Part shown: piece by piece, positions 1 to 5,008 of the stretch | How the letters are laid out: every line of letters begins with the position of its first letter | Numbering within the stretch: position 1 is the first letter of the stretch | Notes under the pieces: model-generated | Database searches by the model: none | What the model was told of the DNA's origin: nothing | Seen by the model: the letters and a program-made list of their open reading frames with translations, nothing else | Origin: Nitrosopumilales archaeon CG_4_9_14_0_2_um_filter_34_16 | GTDB taxonomy: Archaea > Thermoproteota > Nitrososphaeria > Nitrososphaerales > Nitrosopumilaceae | Assembly: GCA_002788515.1 (NCBI GenBank) | Contig: PFRJ01000021.1 | Location: 422-7,170 of the forward strand | DNA length: 6,749 nt | Direction: 5' to 3' | Program-made: the position numbers and the translations under genes

Positions 1-270
1 GCCATTGATATTGAACATGAAATAATTCAAACTCTACGAAAACAAAATAAAAAACTTGACGATATTGAACATAATCTTCATAATCCGAGAAAAAATGAGA
101 GTATTTCTTTTGAATATAATACATATGATGCTTATTGTGTAAAATGTAAAATTAAACGTACAATCAAAAGTCCAGAAAAATCCATTATGAAAAATGGCAG
201 ACATGCTGTTAGAGGAATTTGTTCTGTTTGTAATAGTAAAGTTTTTCGAATAATAAAAATGAAAAAATAA
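1..270 (+). CDS. DUF5679-like double-CxxC zinc-ribbon protein (3' part)
   Basis: The frame is open from the left edge to a TAA at 268-270 (89 visible residues). The first in-frame ATG lies deep in the conserved domain, so the true start is upstream of the window. The C-terminal half resembles DUF5679, a short family common in archaea: YCVKC (Cys 46 and 49), then a basic stretch with KNGRHAVRG, then CSVC (Cys 74 and 77) and a KVFRI ending. The four cysteines probably bind one zinc ion. Residues 1-44 form a charged, helical, His- and Asn-containing extension that the short family members do not usually have. The molecular function is unknown; a nucleic-acid or protein-binding role is only a guess. 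The gene converges on the phasin-like gene with 23 bases between their stops, and its stop codon lies inside the palindrome described separately. Domain call fairly sure, role not known. Confidence 0.8.
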   Translation, partial: AIDIEHEIIQTLRKQNKKLDDIEHNLHNPRKNESISFEYNTYDAYCVKCKIKRTIKSPEKSIMKNGRHAVRGICSVCNSKVFRIIKMKK

Positions 271-289
271 TTTAATTTAAATTATTTTT
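263..289. terminator. AT-rich palindrome, probable bidirectional terminator
   Basis: Two perfect 13-base arms (263-275 and 277-289) flank a single central T. Both outer ends are runs of five A or T, so each strand finishes with TTTTT. The palindrome lies between two convergent genes and includes the TAA stop of the upstream one. Archaeal RNA polymerase terminates at T-rich tracts, with or without a hairpin, so one element could serve both genes. The stem contains only A-T pairs and would be weak, so the T-runs may matter more than the folding. Confidence 0.6.
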
Positions 290-293
290 AATT

Positions 294-773
294 CTAAGAA
301 ATAATGCCTGTTCCTGATTGCCATGCTTGGTTGAATTTTTTGATGGCTTCTTGATATGCTACAATAGAATCCTCGCCAGAAGTTTTTAGAAACTTTTCCC
401 ACTGTTCATTAAATTTTTTTATTGATTCAATGTTTGTTTCTTTGAAGATGTTTTCCATCATTTTTGTTTGTTGTTTAATGTATTCGGGACCAATTTCTTC
501 CCAAGTATTCTCCCAACTTGAACTAACTTTTTTCAATAATTCTGCATCTGATTCTATTGCTTTTTGACAAGCTTCATGATATGTCATCAAAGTTTCATTT
601 GTAGCCTTTTGCCATTGTGCAAGAGATTCTTTCCAGCCGTTTAATGCTGAATTGTAATCTTCCCATGCTTTCTCAAACTCTGGTTTCTTTGAAGTTTTAA
701 CTTGTTTTTTTGGCTTCGAAAGTGGTTTTTTTACTGATTTCTTTCTAACCACATTTTTCTTCTTTACTGCCAT
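294..773 (-). CDS. Lysine-tailed, Trp-rich phasin-like helical protein
   Basis: This 159-residue protein starts at ATG 773 and ends with TAG at 294-296. The first 30 residues hold 13 Lys and one Arg in short clusters, a disordered basic tail like those of histone H1-like or polyanion-binding proteins. Residues 31-152 look almost wholly helical and amphipathic, with seven Trp. A short motif F-(E/N)-x-x-W occurs three times, at residues 33-37, 121-125 and 147-151. The overall shape, a long helical body with no catalytic motif, resembles phasins, the coat proteins of polyhydroxyalkanoate granules. This is a likeness in composition and not a recognised signature. There is no signal peptide or membrane segment. 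A DNA- or polyphosphate-binding role through the tail is an alternative. No PHA synthase gene lies in the window. The CDS is sure, the function weak. Confidence 0.85.
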   Translation of the reverse strand: MAVKKKNVVRKKSVKKPLSKPKKQVKTSKKPEFEKAWEDYNSALNGWKESLAQWQKATNETLMTYHEACQKAIESDAELLKKVSSSWENTWEEIGPEYIKQQTKMMENIFKETNIESIKKFNEQWEKFLKTSGEDSIVAYQEAIKKFNQAWQSGTGIIS

Positions 774-796
774 ATTCTTGATTAAAAATAGTAGAT

Positions 797-804
797 GTTA
801 AATC
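797..804 (-). promoter_or_regulatory. Probable TATA box of the phasin-like gene
   Basis: On the - strand this reads GATTTAAC and is centred about 27 bases upstream of the ATG at 773. That is the archaeal TATA-to-start distance, so the message would be leaderless or nearly so. No Shine-Dalgarno match precedes the ATG, which agrees with this. The match to a TATA consensus is only moderate. Confidence 0.4.
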
Positions 805-828
805 TTTCAATAACTTCAAATATTGAAA
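805..828. repeat. Perfect inverted repeat, candidate operator
   Basis: TTTCAATA (805-812) and TATTGAAA (821-828) are perfect 8-base inverted arms around an 8-base spacer, giving 16 bases between arm centres. In the - strand orientation the element directly abuts the TATA-like box of the phasin-like gene, where archaeal BRE elements and activator sites lie. No T-run follows it on the - strand, so a terminator for the upstream small gene is less likely. A dimeric regulator site is an inference. AT-rich DNA produces such repeats by chance fairly often. Confidence 0.4.
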
Positions 829-847
829 AAGACTATTCCAATTTCCA

Positions 848-1003
848 CTAAACTTTAGATGCTTTAGAAAAATTCACTGTGTGTTCTCTATCTTTATTTT
901 TGAACAATTCATAGTGTTTTACACATAAATTTCTGGTTTCTCTAAAACTAATCTTTACTGTTTCAACTGATTTCTGCTTACATTCTGAAATACTGCATTG
1001 CAA
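848..1003 (-). CDS. Small Cys/His (putative zinc-binding) protein, 51 aa
   Basis: This short frame lies in what otherwise looks like a 296-base gap. It begins at TTG (1003-1001) and ends with TAG at 848-850. The product starts MQCSISECKQK and contains RETRNLCVKHYELF near residues 21-34. Cys 3, Cys 8, Cys 27 and His 30 form a C-x4-C-x18-C-x2-H pattern suitable for a single zinc ion, and the rest is basic and hydrophilic. The composition is balanced and protein-like, which is unusual for a random frame in such AT-rich DNA. No ATG or GTG is available; the frame stays open to a stop about 12 codons further upstream, so TTG is the only usual start. It is in the same direction as the phasin-like gene, with a 74-base gap. 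I do not recognise the family. Existence moderately likely, function unknown. Confidence 0.5.
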   Translation of the reverse strand: MQCSISECKQKSVETVKISFRETRNLCVKHYELFKNKDREHTVNFSKASKV

Positions 1004-1035
1004 TATGTCAAATAATGAATATTTACTAATAAAAC

Positions 1036-1045
1036 TTTAAAATTA
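1036..1045 (+). promoter_or_regulatory. TATA-like element upstream of the 76-aa gene, perhaps divergent
   Basis: TTTAAAATTA is centred about 30 bases before the ATG at 1070, which would place transcription start a few bases before the ATG. There is no Shine-Dalgarno match. Its core TTTAAA (1036-1041) is self-complementary and lies about 35 bases upstream of the TTG of the small Cys/His gene on the other strand, so one box could in principle serve both directions. This is position-based inference. Confidence 0.4.
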
Positions 1046-1069
1046 TGTAATTACCAATGCTAACTTTTT

Positions 1070-1300
1070 ATGAATGCAAACTATCAAAAAATTATGGATG
1101 ACGACGAAAAAGGTAAACGCTTTTTAGAATTAATCAATGATCAAAACAATGTTCAATGGAATATTATTGCAAAACTATCTTCACTAATACAGTTGGAATG
1201 GAATTCTTCCCAATTGCAAAATGATCTTGAAATACTAGTGGAAAAACATTCCAAAATTACTAAAGAACTTAACAGTCTTGATGATGGCAGTATTTTATAA
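1070..1300 (+). CDS. Small acidic helical protein of unknown function, 76 aa
   Basis: The frame starts at ATG 1070 and ends with TAA at 1298-1300. An alternative ATG lies eight codons in (residue 9), just before an Asp/Glu-rich stretch. The product is predicted to be mostly helical: a DDDEKGKRFLEL segment near residues 10-21, a hydrophobic middle with Trp 30 and Trp 44, and a heptad-like LEILVEKHSKITKEL tail near residues 53-67 that could form a short coiled coil. There is no Cys cluster, signal peptide or membrane segment. I do not recognise the family. A TATA-like box about 30 bases upstream supports a leaderless message. Its last codon and stop share the TTATAA hexamer with the end of the convergent ctaB, so no terminator separates the two genes. 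Gene likely, function unknown. Confidence 0.7.
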   Translation: MNANYQKIMDDDEKGKRFLELINDQNNVQWNIIAKLSSLIQLEWNSSQLQNDLEILVEKHSKITKELNSLDDGSIL

Positions 1301-2224
1301 TGCTGAATCTACCATTAATGCGATAAATAACACTGCCAAATATGGACTAGAGAATTTAAACAAAGTCCATGCAGCTTTTTCCATTGGCTTGATAATCACC
1401 CATATTGATAATGCAATCATTAAGGCTCCTGATGCAATTGCTGTCCATAGATATACTGCTCCTACCATCTCTTCACCACTTTCAGTTGCTAGAAAGAATG
1501 GGGCAATTGAAAATAATACCATTACAACAGTTGAACCTGCTATAGCTCTTGCCGATGTTTTTTCAGATTGTACTGCAGTTAACATTGGAACATTTACTTT
1601 GTTATAATCGTCTTTGAAATGTAATGTCAAAGCCCAAATATGCATTGGAATCCAAATAAACACTAATCCTGCCATTGCAAGACCCATTGTCCATAAATCA
1701 GACATACTTACAGCTACCCACCCAATCATTGGTGGTGAACCTCCACATAATCCACCTAAAATTATGTTAGTTCTGGAATTCCGTTTTAACATGTAAGAAT
1801 AAACCAGAATATTATTCGCTAATCCAAATGCGATGAATATGGTTGCCCATGCACCTTGCTCTAATGTTGTTGTAAACGATATTCCAAATGCCAAAACTAG
1901 CGATATTCCAGCTAACACCAATCCAAAATTTCTTGCTTTAACTGCAGGAAAGATTCGTTTTGATGGAAGTGGTCTGCCTTTTGTTCTTTCCATTATGGCA
2001 TCAATATCTCTGTCATGATAATTTGTCAAAGTATTTGCAGCAGCTGAGCCAGCTGCCACTGAAAATAACATAAATACCCATGTAACTGGCGAAATTTCTA
2101 TATTGTAAATATTGGATGCAGTTAACGCAGCACCAAATGCAGTAAATACTAGTAAATACCAAATTTTTGGTTTTGTTAGTTCATAATATACGGCGACTCT
2201 GGATTCTGACTTTTGTTTTTGCAA
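1295..2224 (-). CDS. ctaB: Protoheme IX farnesyltransferase (haem O synthase)
   Basis: This UbiA-superfamily prenyltransferase transfers a farnesyl group from farnesyl diphosphate to the 2-vinyl group of haem B, giving haem O for haem-copper terminal oxidases. It is a polytopic membrane protein. The 309 residues fit the usual family length of about 280-320. The first Asp-rich motif, NYHDRDIDAIMERTKGRPLP (residues 68-87, Asp 71 and Asp 75), binds Mg-diphosphate. GGSPPMIGW (161-169) is typical of the CyoE/CtaB branch, and the second motif, HFKDDYNKVNVPML (202-215), carries Asp 205 and 206. About eight to nine hydrophobic segments are visible. The start is TTG at 2224-2222, two bases after the stop of the Lrp gene; no other ATG, GTG or TTG fits before the conserved LTKPK at residues 16-20. 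The pair therefore looks co-transcribed. Its stop is shared with the convergent 76-aa gene in TTATAA. Confidence 0.95.
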   Translation of the reverse strand: MQKQKSESRVAVYYELTKPKIWYLLVFTAFGAALTASNIYNIEISPVTWVFMLFSVAAGSAAANTLTNYHDRDIDAIMERTKGRPLPSKRIFPAVKARNFGLVLAGISLVLAFGISFTTTLEQGAWATIFIAFGLANNILVYSYMLKRNSRTNIILGGLCGGSPPMIGWVAVSMSDLWTMGLAMAGLVFIWIPMHIWALTLHFKDDYNKVNVPMLTAVQSEKTSARAIAGSTVVMVLFSIAPFFLATESGEEMVGAVYLWTAIASGALMIALSIWVIIKPMEKAAWTLFKFSSPYLAVLFIALMVDSAL

Positions 2225-2226
2225 TC

Positions 2227-2676
2227 TTAGTCACTATCCTTTGATGGCATATATGGCATTGCTTTCATTCGTGATTTCATTTCAATAAATGACTCTGATG
2301 ACTGAATTCCTTCAATCCTACCAATTCGTTCCGAGACCATTTTATGCATATGATCCAATGATTTTGCATACATTGTTACTAGTATGTCAAATCTACCTGT
2401 AACTTCAGCAACTTCTCTGACTCCATCAATCTTGAATAATTCTTCAATAATGTGATCTCGTTTTTTTGTATCCATATTAATTCCTGTCAGTGCTTTTACG
2501 TTATACCCAAGTTCTTCATCGTTTACTATGATTGTAAAGCGTTCAATCAATTTTCTTTTAACAAGTCTTTTGATTCTAGAATATACTACCGATGAATTGA
2601 CATTAATTTTTTTTGATAAACGTGGAACTGAAATTGATGCATCATTTGATAATTCTGATAAAATTTGTAAATCCAA
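2227..2676 (-). CDS. Lrp/AsnC-family transcriptional regulator
   Basis: This is a DNA-binding regulator with the classic two-part layout: an N-terminal winged helix-turn-helix (about residues 1-60; PRLSKKINVNSSVVYSRIKR is the recognition region) and a C-terminal RAM ligand-sensing and oligomerisation domain (about 65-140; GVREVAEVTGRFDILVTMYA). The target and effector are unknown. The coordinates use the conventional TTG start. However, the family signature LDxxDxxIL is completed only by codons before that TTG (V-D-E-L-D), so the protein very probably begins upstream, most plausibly at an ACG at 2694-2692. That start gives MAKVDELD, 155 residues, and has an AGGTG Shine-Dalgarno match six bases before it. 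A stop codon lies two codons above the ACG. ctaB follows two bases after the stop, suggesting co-transcription and perhaps a role in haem or respiratory control. Control of the neighbouring asd is also possible. Family call sure. Confidence 0.93.
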   Translation of the reverse strand: MDLQILSELSNDASISVPRLSKKINVNSSVVYSRIKRLVKRKLIERFTIIVNDEELGYNVKALTGINMDTKKRDHIIEELFKIDGVREVAEVTGRFDILVTMYAKSLDHMHKMVSERIGRIEGIQSSESFIEMKSRMKAMPYMPSKDSD

Positions 2677-2700
2677 TTCATCTACTTTTGCCGTTTAAAA

Positions 2701-2705
2701 CACCT
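2701..2705 (-). promoter_or_regulatory. Shine-Dalgarno match that favours an ACG start for the Lrp gene
   Basis: On the - strand this reads AGGTG, complementary to CACCT in the archaeal 16S 3' end. It is followed by a six-base spacer (TTTTAA) and ACG at 2694-2692. It is 24 bases from the TTG start, too far to serve it. It therefore helps decide the start in favour of ACG. Confidence 0.45.
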
Positions 2706-2728
2706 GAAGCGATCTAGATTTTTGGATC

Positions 2729-2736
2729 TTATAAAG
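2729..2736 (-). promoter_or_regulatory. TATA box of the Lrp-ctaB unit
   Basis: CTTTATAA on the - strand is the best TATA match in the window. It predicts transcription start near 2706, about 12 bases before the ACG and 30 before the TTG of the Lrp gene. Between box and start lies an imperfect inverted repeat on the + strand, AAGCGATC (2707-2714) against GATCTT (2725-2730), with one bulged base. A repressor there would cover the start site, and autoregulation is common in Lrp proteins, but this link is inference. Confidence 0.55.
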
Positions 2737-2746
2737 TTATTATTGT

Positions 2747-2761
2747 AAAAATTGCAAAAAA
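2747..2761 (-). terminator. Oligo-T terminator after asd
   Basis: Shortly after the asd stop (TAG, 2768-2766), the - strand carries two T-runs, TTTTTT (2761-2756) and TTTTT (2751-2747), without an obvious hairpin. Such tracts are enough for archaeal intrinsic termination. They lie just upstream of the Lrp promoter, so asd and lrp-ctaB are probably separate units with some read-through possible. Confidence 0.5.
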
Positions 2762-2765
2762 TAAT

Positions 2766-3842
2766 CTAAATCTTACCTTTTTTGTATAACATTTCTGCTA
2801 ACAGCACTGCTCCTTTTGCAGAACCCATTTTTTTATTGTGTGAGAATAGCATGTATTTTAAACCATGATCAAATAATTCTTCTTTTTCTACTCTTCCAAT
2901 TGTTGTAGTCATTCCATCGCCTACGGTTCTTTCCATTCTTGGTTGAGGTCTTGTAGGATCGTCATGAAATGCATAGTATTTTTCTGGAGCTGATGGTAAT
3001 CCTACTACTGAGATATCTTCATTGCATTTATCATAGGTCTCTTTTGCTTTAACGGGATCTATTTCCTGTGTAGTTTCTACAAAAACAGATTCTGTATGTC
3101 CGTCTATTACTGGAACTCTGGTACATGTACAGCTAACTCTGATGTCCGCATCTATAATTTTGCCATCTTTTAGTTTGCCTAAAATTTTTCTAGTTTCTAG
3201 TCTAACTTTGCCTTCTTCTTTTGGAATGTATGGTATGATGTTGTCTGTAATCCCCATTGCAGATACTCCTGACTTTCCACCACCAGATATTGCTTGCATT
3301 GAAGTCATCATAACTTTTTTTGCTCCGTATTTTTCAAGTAATGGCTTTAATGTAATAGCTAAACCAGTTGTAGTACAATTTGGTAGTGGTGCCACCCATC
3401 CTTTCCAATTTCTGTTCTTTTTCTGAATTTCCAACAACTCTGCTTGTTCATCATTAATCCCTGGAATTAGTATTGGAACATCTTCTTCATATCTATAAGC
3501 TGAACTAGTTGAAATAACTGGTAAATCTGCTGCCATCTTGGTTTCAATGTTTCTAGCAGCTTCTGATTCAACAGCTGAAAATACCAAATCTAATTGGGAA
3601 ACATCCAAGTCATCAATTGATCTCACTATCATTCCTTTGATATATTCTGGAATTTCGCCACCTACATCCCATGCTACAATACCGCTTGAATCCTTAATTG
3701 CATCAATGTACTTTTTTCCTGCAGAACGTTCAGATGCTGCAATTTGAGTTACCTCAAACCATGGATGATTATTTAAAGACTGGACAAATTCTTGACCAAC
3801 TGCACCTGTAACTCCAATTATTGCCACTCTTTTCTTATCCAT
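2766..3842 (-). CDS. asd: Aspartate-semialdehyde dehydrogenase (archaeal type; possible malonyl-CoA reductase)
   Basis: This cytosolic NADPH enzyme reduces 4-aspartyl phosphate to aspartate semialdehyde for threonine, methionine and related amino acids. From ATG 3842 the protein has 358 residues, normal for the archaeal family. It begins MDKKRVAIIGVTGAVGQEF with the GxxGxxG nucleotide loop. The catalytic Cys is in PNCTTTGLA (Cys 156), the glycine-rich QAISGGGKSGV follows near residues 183-193, and RVPVIDGHTE supplies the active-site His (249). The C-terminal RPQPR and KGAVLLAEML segments are family-typical. An upstream in-frame TTG at 3866 would add eight residues unlike the family, and the probable promoter sits too close to it, so ATG is preferred. 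The malonyl/succinyl-CoA reductase of the archaeal 3-hydroxypropionate/4-hydroxybutyrate cycle belongs to the same family, so that activity is an alternative that motifs alone cannot exclude. It is divergent from the cobalamin operon. Confidence 0.9.
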   Translation of the reverse strand: MDKKRVAIIGVTGAVGQEFVQSLNNHPWFEVTQIAASERSAGKKYIDAIKDSSGIVAWDVGGEIPEYIKGMIVRSIDDLDVSQLDLVFSAVESEAARNIETKMAADLPVISTSSAYRYEEDVPILIPGINDEQAELLEIQKKNRNWKGWVAPLPNCTTTGLAITLKPLLEKYGAKKVMMTSMQAISGGGKSGVSAMGITDNIIPYIPKEEGKVRLETRKILGKLKDGKIIDADIRVSCTCTRVPVIDGHTESVFVETTQEIDPVKAKETYDKCNEDISVVGLPSAPEKYYAFHDDPTRPQPRMERTVGDGMTTTIGRVEKEELFDHGLKYMLFSHNKKMGSAKGAVLLAEMLYKKGKI

Positions 3843-3866
3843 GTTTTGATTGTTGATCGCTTTCAA

Positions 3867-3876
3867 CTAATAATCG
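3867..3876 (-). promoter_or_regulatory. Probable TATA-like box of asd
   Basis: The - strand sequence GATTATTAG is centred about 30 bases before the ATG at 3842, predicting a leader of a few bases. It nearly touches the alternative TTG at 3866, which argues against that start. The consensus match is weak. Confidence 0.3.
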
Positions 3877-3896
3877 TTTTCTGAATTACCAAAACA

Positions 3897-3904
3897 TACT
3901 AAAT
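3897..3904 (+). promoter_or_regulatory. Probable TATA-like box of the cobalamin operon
   Basis: TACTAAAT is centred about 26 bases before the GTG start at 3926, predicting a leaderless message beginning on or next to the GTG. No Shine-Dalgarno match precedes the GTG. The space to the divergent asd is only about 80 bases, too short for a cobalamin riboswitch, and none is seen. Confidence 0.35.
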
Positions 3905-3925
3905 CTGCTAATTCTATTTGGAACT

Positions 3926-5008
3926 GTGAAAATAAGAGTAAAATCATCTGTCATTAAACATATTCCAGTAATACATGGCGGAAGAAATCCACTAACGATA
4001 CTTGATCCCTCTATTATTGATTTTAGTTCTAATGTCACTCCTATTGGAATTCCATCATCTGTAAAGAAAATCCTTAAGAAAAATATTGACAATATCAAAG
4101 ATTATCCAGATTTTAGTTCGTCACTCGTTTTGTCAAGCCTAAAAAAATATACTAAATTAGAAAAATCCAATCTATTGGTTGGAAATGGTGCTATTGAAAT
4201 TATCTATAATTTCTGTTTTGCATTTCTATCTAAAAAAACTTCTGTTTTGATTTCAATCCCCACTTTTCAAGAATATGAAATAGCTGCAAAGCTAAGTAAT
4301 TGTAAAATATCTTATTTTAAAACTATGGATTTATCTAAAAATCTCGATTTATTTATTTTACAAATTCCAAAACGTGGTTGCATATTCATTTGTAATCCTA
4401 ACAATCCTACTGGAAAACTTCTGTTAAAAAGTCAATTATTGGATATAATAAAAGCTGCAAAAAAACTTTCTACAATTGTATTTGTTGATGAATGTTTTAT
4501 TGAAATGGTTCCAACATCAAACGAATCTGTAATTTCATACATAAAAAAATATGATAATCTTTTTGTTTTACGCTCATTGACAAAATCTTTTGCATTACCT
4601 GGAATAAGAATCGGCTATGCTGCTGCATCTAACCAAATTATCAATATATTACAAAAAATCAAAATACCTTGGAGCGTAAACTCTTTAGCCCAAAATGCAG
4701 CTACCACCGCACTTGAAAATAAATCTCATCTTAAAAAATCAAATTTAATAATTAAAAAAGAATTAAATTATTTAAAAAATAAAATAAATACATTAAATGG
4801 ATTTGATTGCTATGATTCATCTACAAATTTCATTTTAATCAAAACCAAATTTGATTCAACAAAACTACAGCAAAAATTACTCAAACAAAATATCTTAATT
4901 AGAAACTGTAAAAATTTTAGAGGATTAGATAACCATCATATTCGTGTTGCAGTTAAATCTCATAAAGATAATCTAAAACTTGTCAAAGCATTGGAGGCAT
5001 TGTCATGA
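3926..5008 (+). CDS. cobD: Threonine-phosphate decarboxylase (CobD type, HisC-like fold)
   Basis: This PLP enzyme of fold type I probably decarboxylates L-threonine O-3-phosphate to (R)-1-amino-2-propanol phosphate, the arm of the cobalamin nucleotide loop. It resembles histidinol-phosphate aminotransferase, but several marks favour CobD: HGGRN at residues 17-21, DFSSNVTPIGIP (32-43) near the start, and RNCKNFRGL followed by IRVAVK near 326-344. Cofactor motifs are complete: GNGAIEIIY (86-94), CNPNNPTG (156-163), VFVDE (185-189, Asp 188) and SLTKSFALPGIRIGY with the Schiff-base Lys 220. Length is 360 residues, normal for the family. The start is GTG 3926, as no ATG is available near the HGG motif. 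The stop overlaps the cobQ start (ATGA), and cbiB follows, which supports the cobalamin role. A HisC annotation would be the likely mistake. Codons are strongly A-rich. Confidence 0.88.
   Translation: MKIRVKSSVIKHIPVIHGGRNPLTILDPSIIDFSSNVTPIGIPSSVKKILKKNIDNIKDYPDFSSSLVLSSLKKYTKLEKSNLLVGNGAIEIIYNFCFAFLSKKTSVLISIPTFQEYEIAAKLSNCKISYFKTMDLSKNLDLFILQIPKRGCIFICNPNNPTGKLLLKSQLLDIIKAAKKLSTIVFVDECFIEMVPTSNESVISYIKKYDNLFVLRSLTKSFALPGIRIGYAAASNQIINILQKIKIPWSVNSLAQNAATTALENKSHLKKSNLIIKKELNYLKNKINTLNGFDCYDSSTNFILIKTKFDSTKLQQKLLKQNILIRNCKNFRGLDNHHIRVAVKSHKDNLKLVKALEALS
4993..4997 (+). promoter_or_regulatory. Strong Shine-Dalgarno site for cobQ inside cobD
   Basis: GGAGG lies in the last codons of cobD, seven bases before the cobQ ATG at 5005. 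With the ATGA overlap it indicates coupled translation. It contrasts with the first genes of the transcription units here, most of which lack such sites and look leaderless. Confidence 0.75.

Noticed and set aside
1278..2018. Three open frames on the + strand (1278-1607, 1614-1796, 1833-2018)
   Set aside because: They lie antisense to ctaB, have low-complexity products without motifs, and ctaB itself is certain.
2672..2682. ATG at the 5' end of the Lrp gene on the - strand (within GATGAATTG)
   Set aside because: It is out of frame with the Lrp protein.
3142..3747. Two + strand open frames opposite asd
   Set aside because: They are antisense shadows; asd has all family motifs across this stretch.
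3843..3925. Cobalamin riboswitch ahead of the cobalamin genes
   Set aside because: The divergent spacer is about 80 bases, far too short for the motif, and no B12-box-like sequence is visible.
3886..4098. A - strand frame of 70 residues overlapping the 5' end of cobD
   Set aside because: It overlaps conserved cobD residues (HGGRN, DFSSN) and the promoter space, and its product shows no recognisable features.
4720..4800. Very A-rich stretch inside cobD as a sign of transfer or pseudogene decay
   Set aside because: The frame stays open and codes for a Lys/Asn/Leu-rich helix usual for this region; the composition fits the AT-rich genome.
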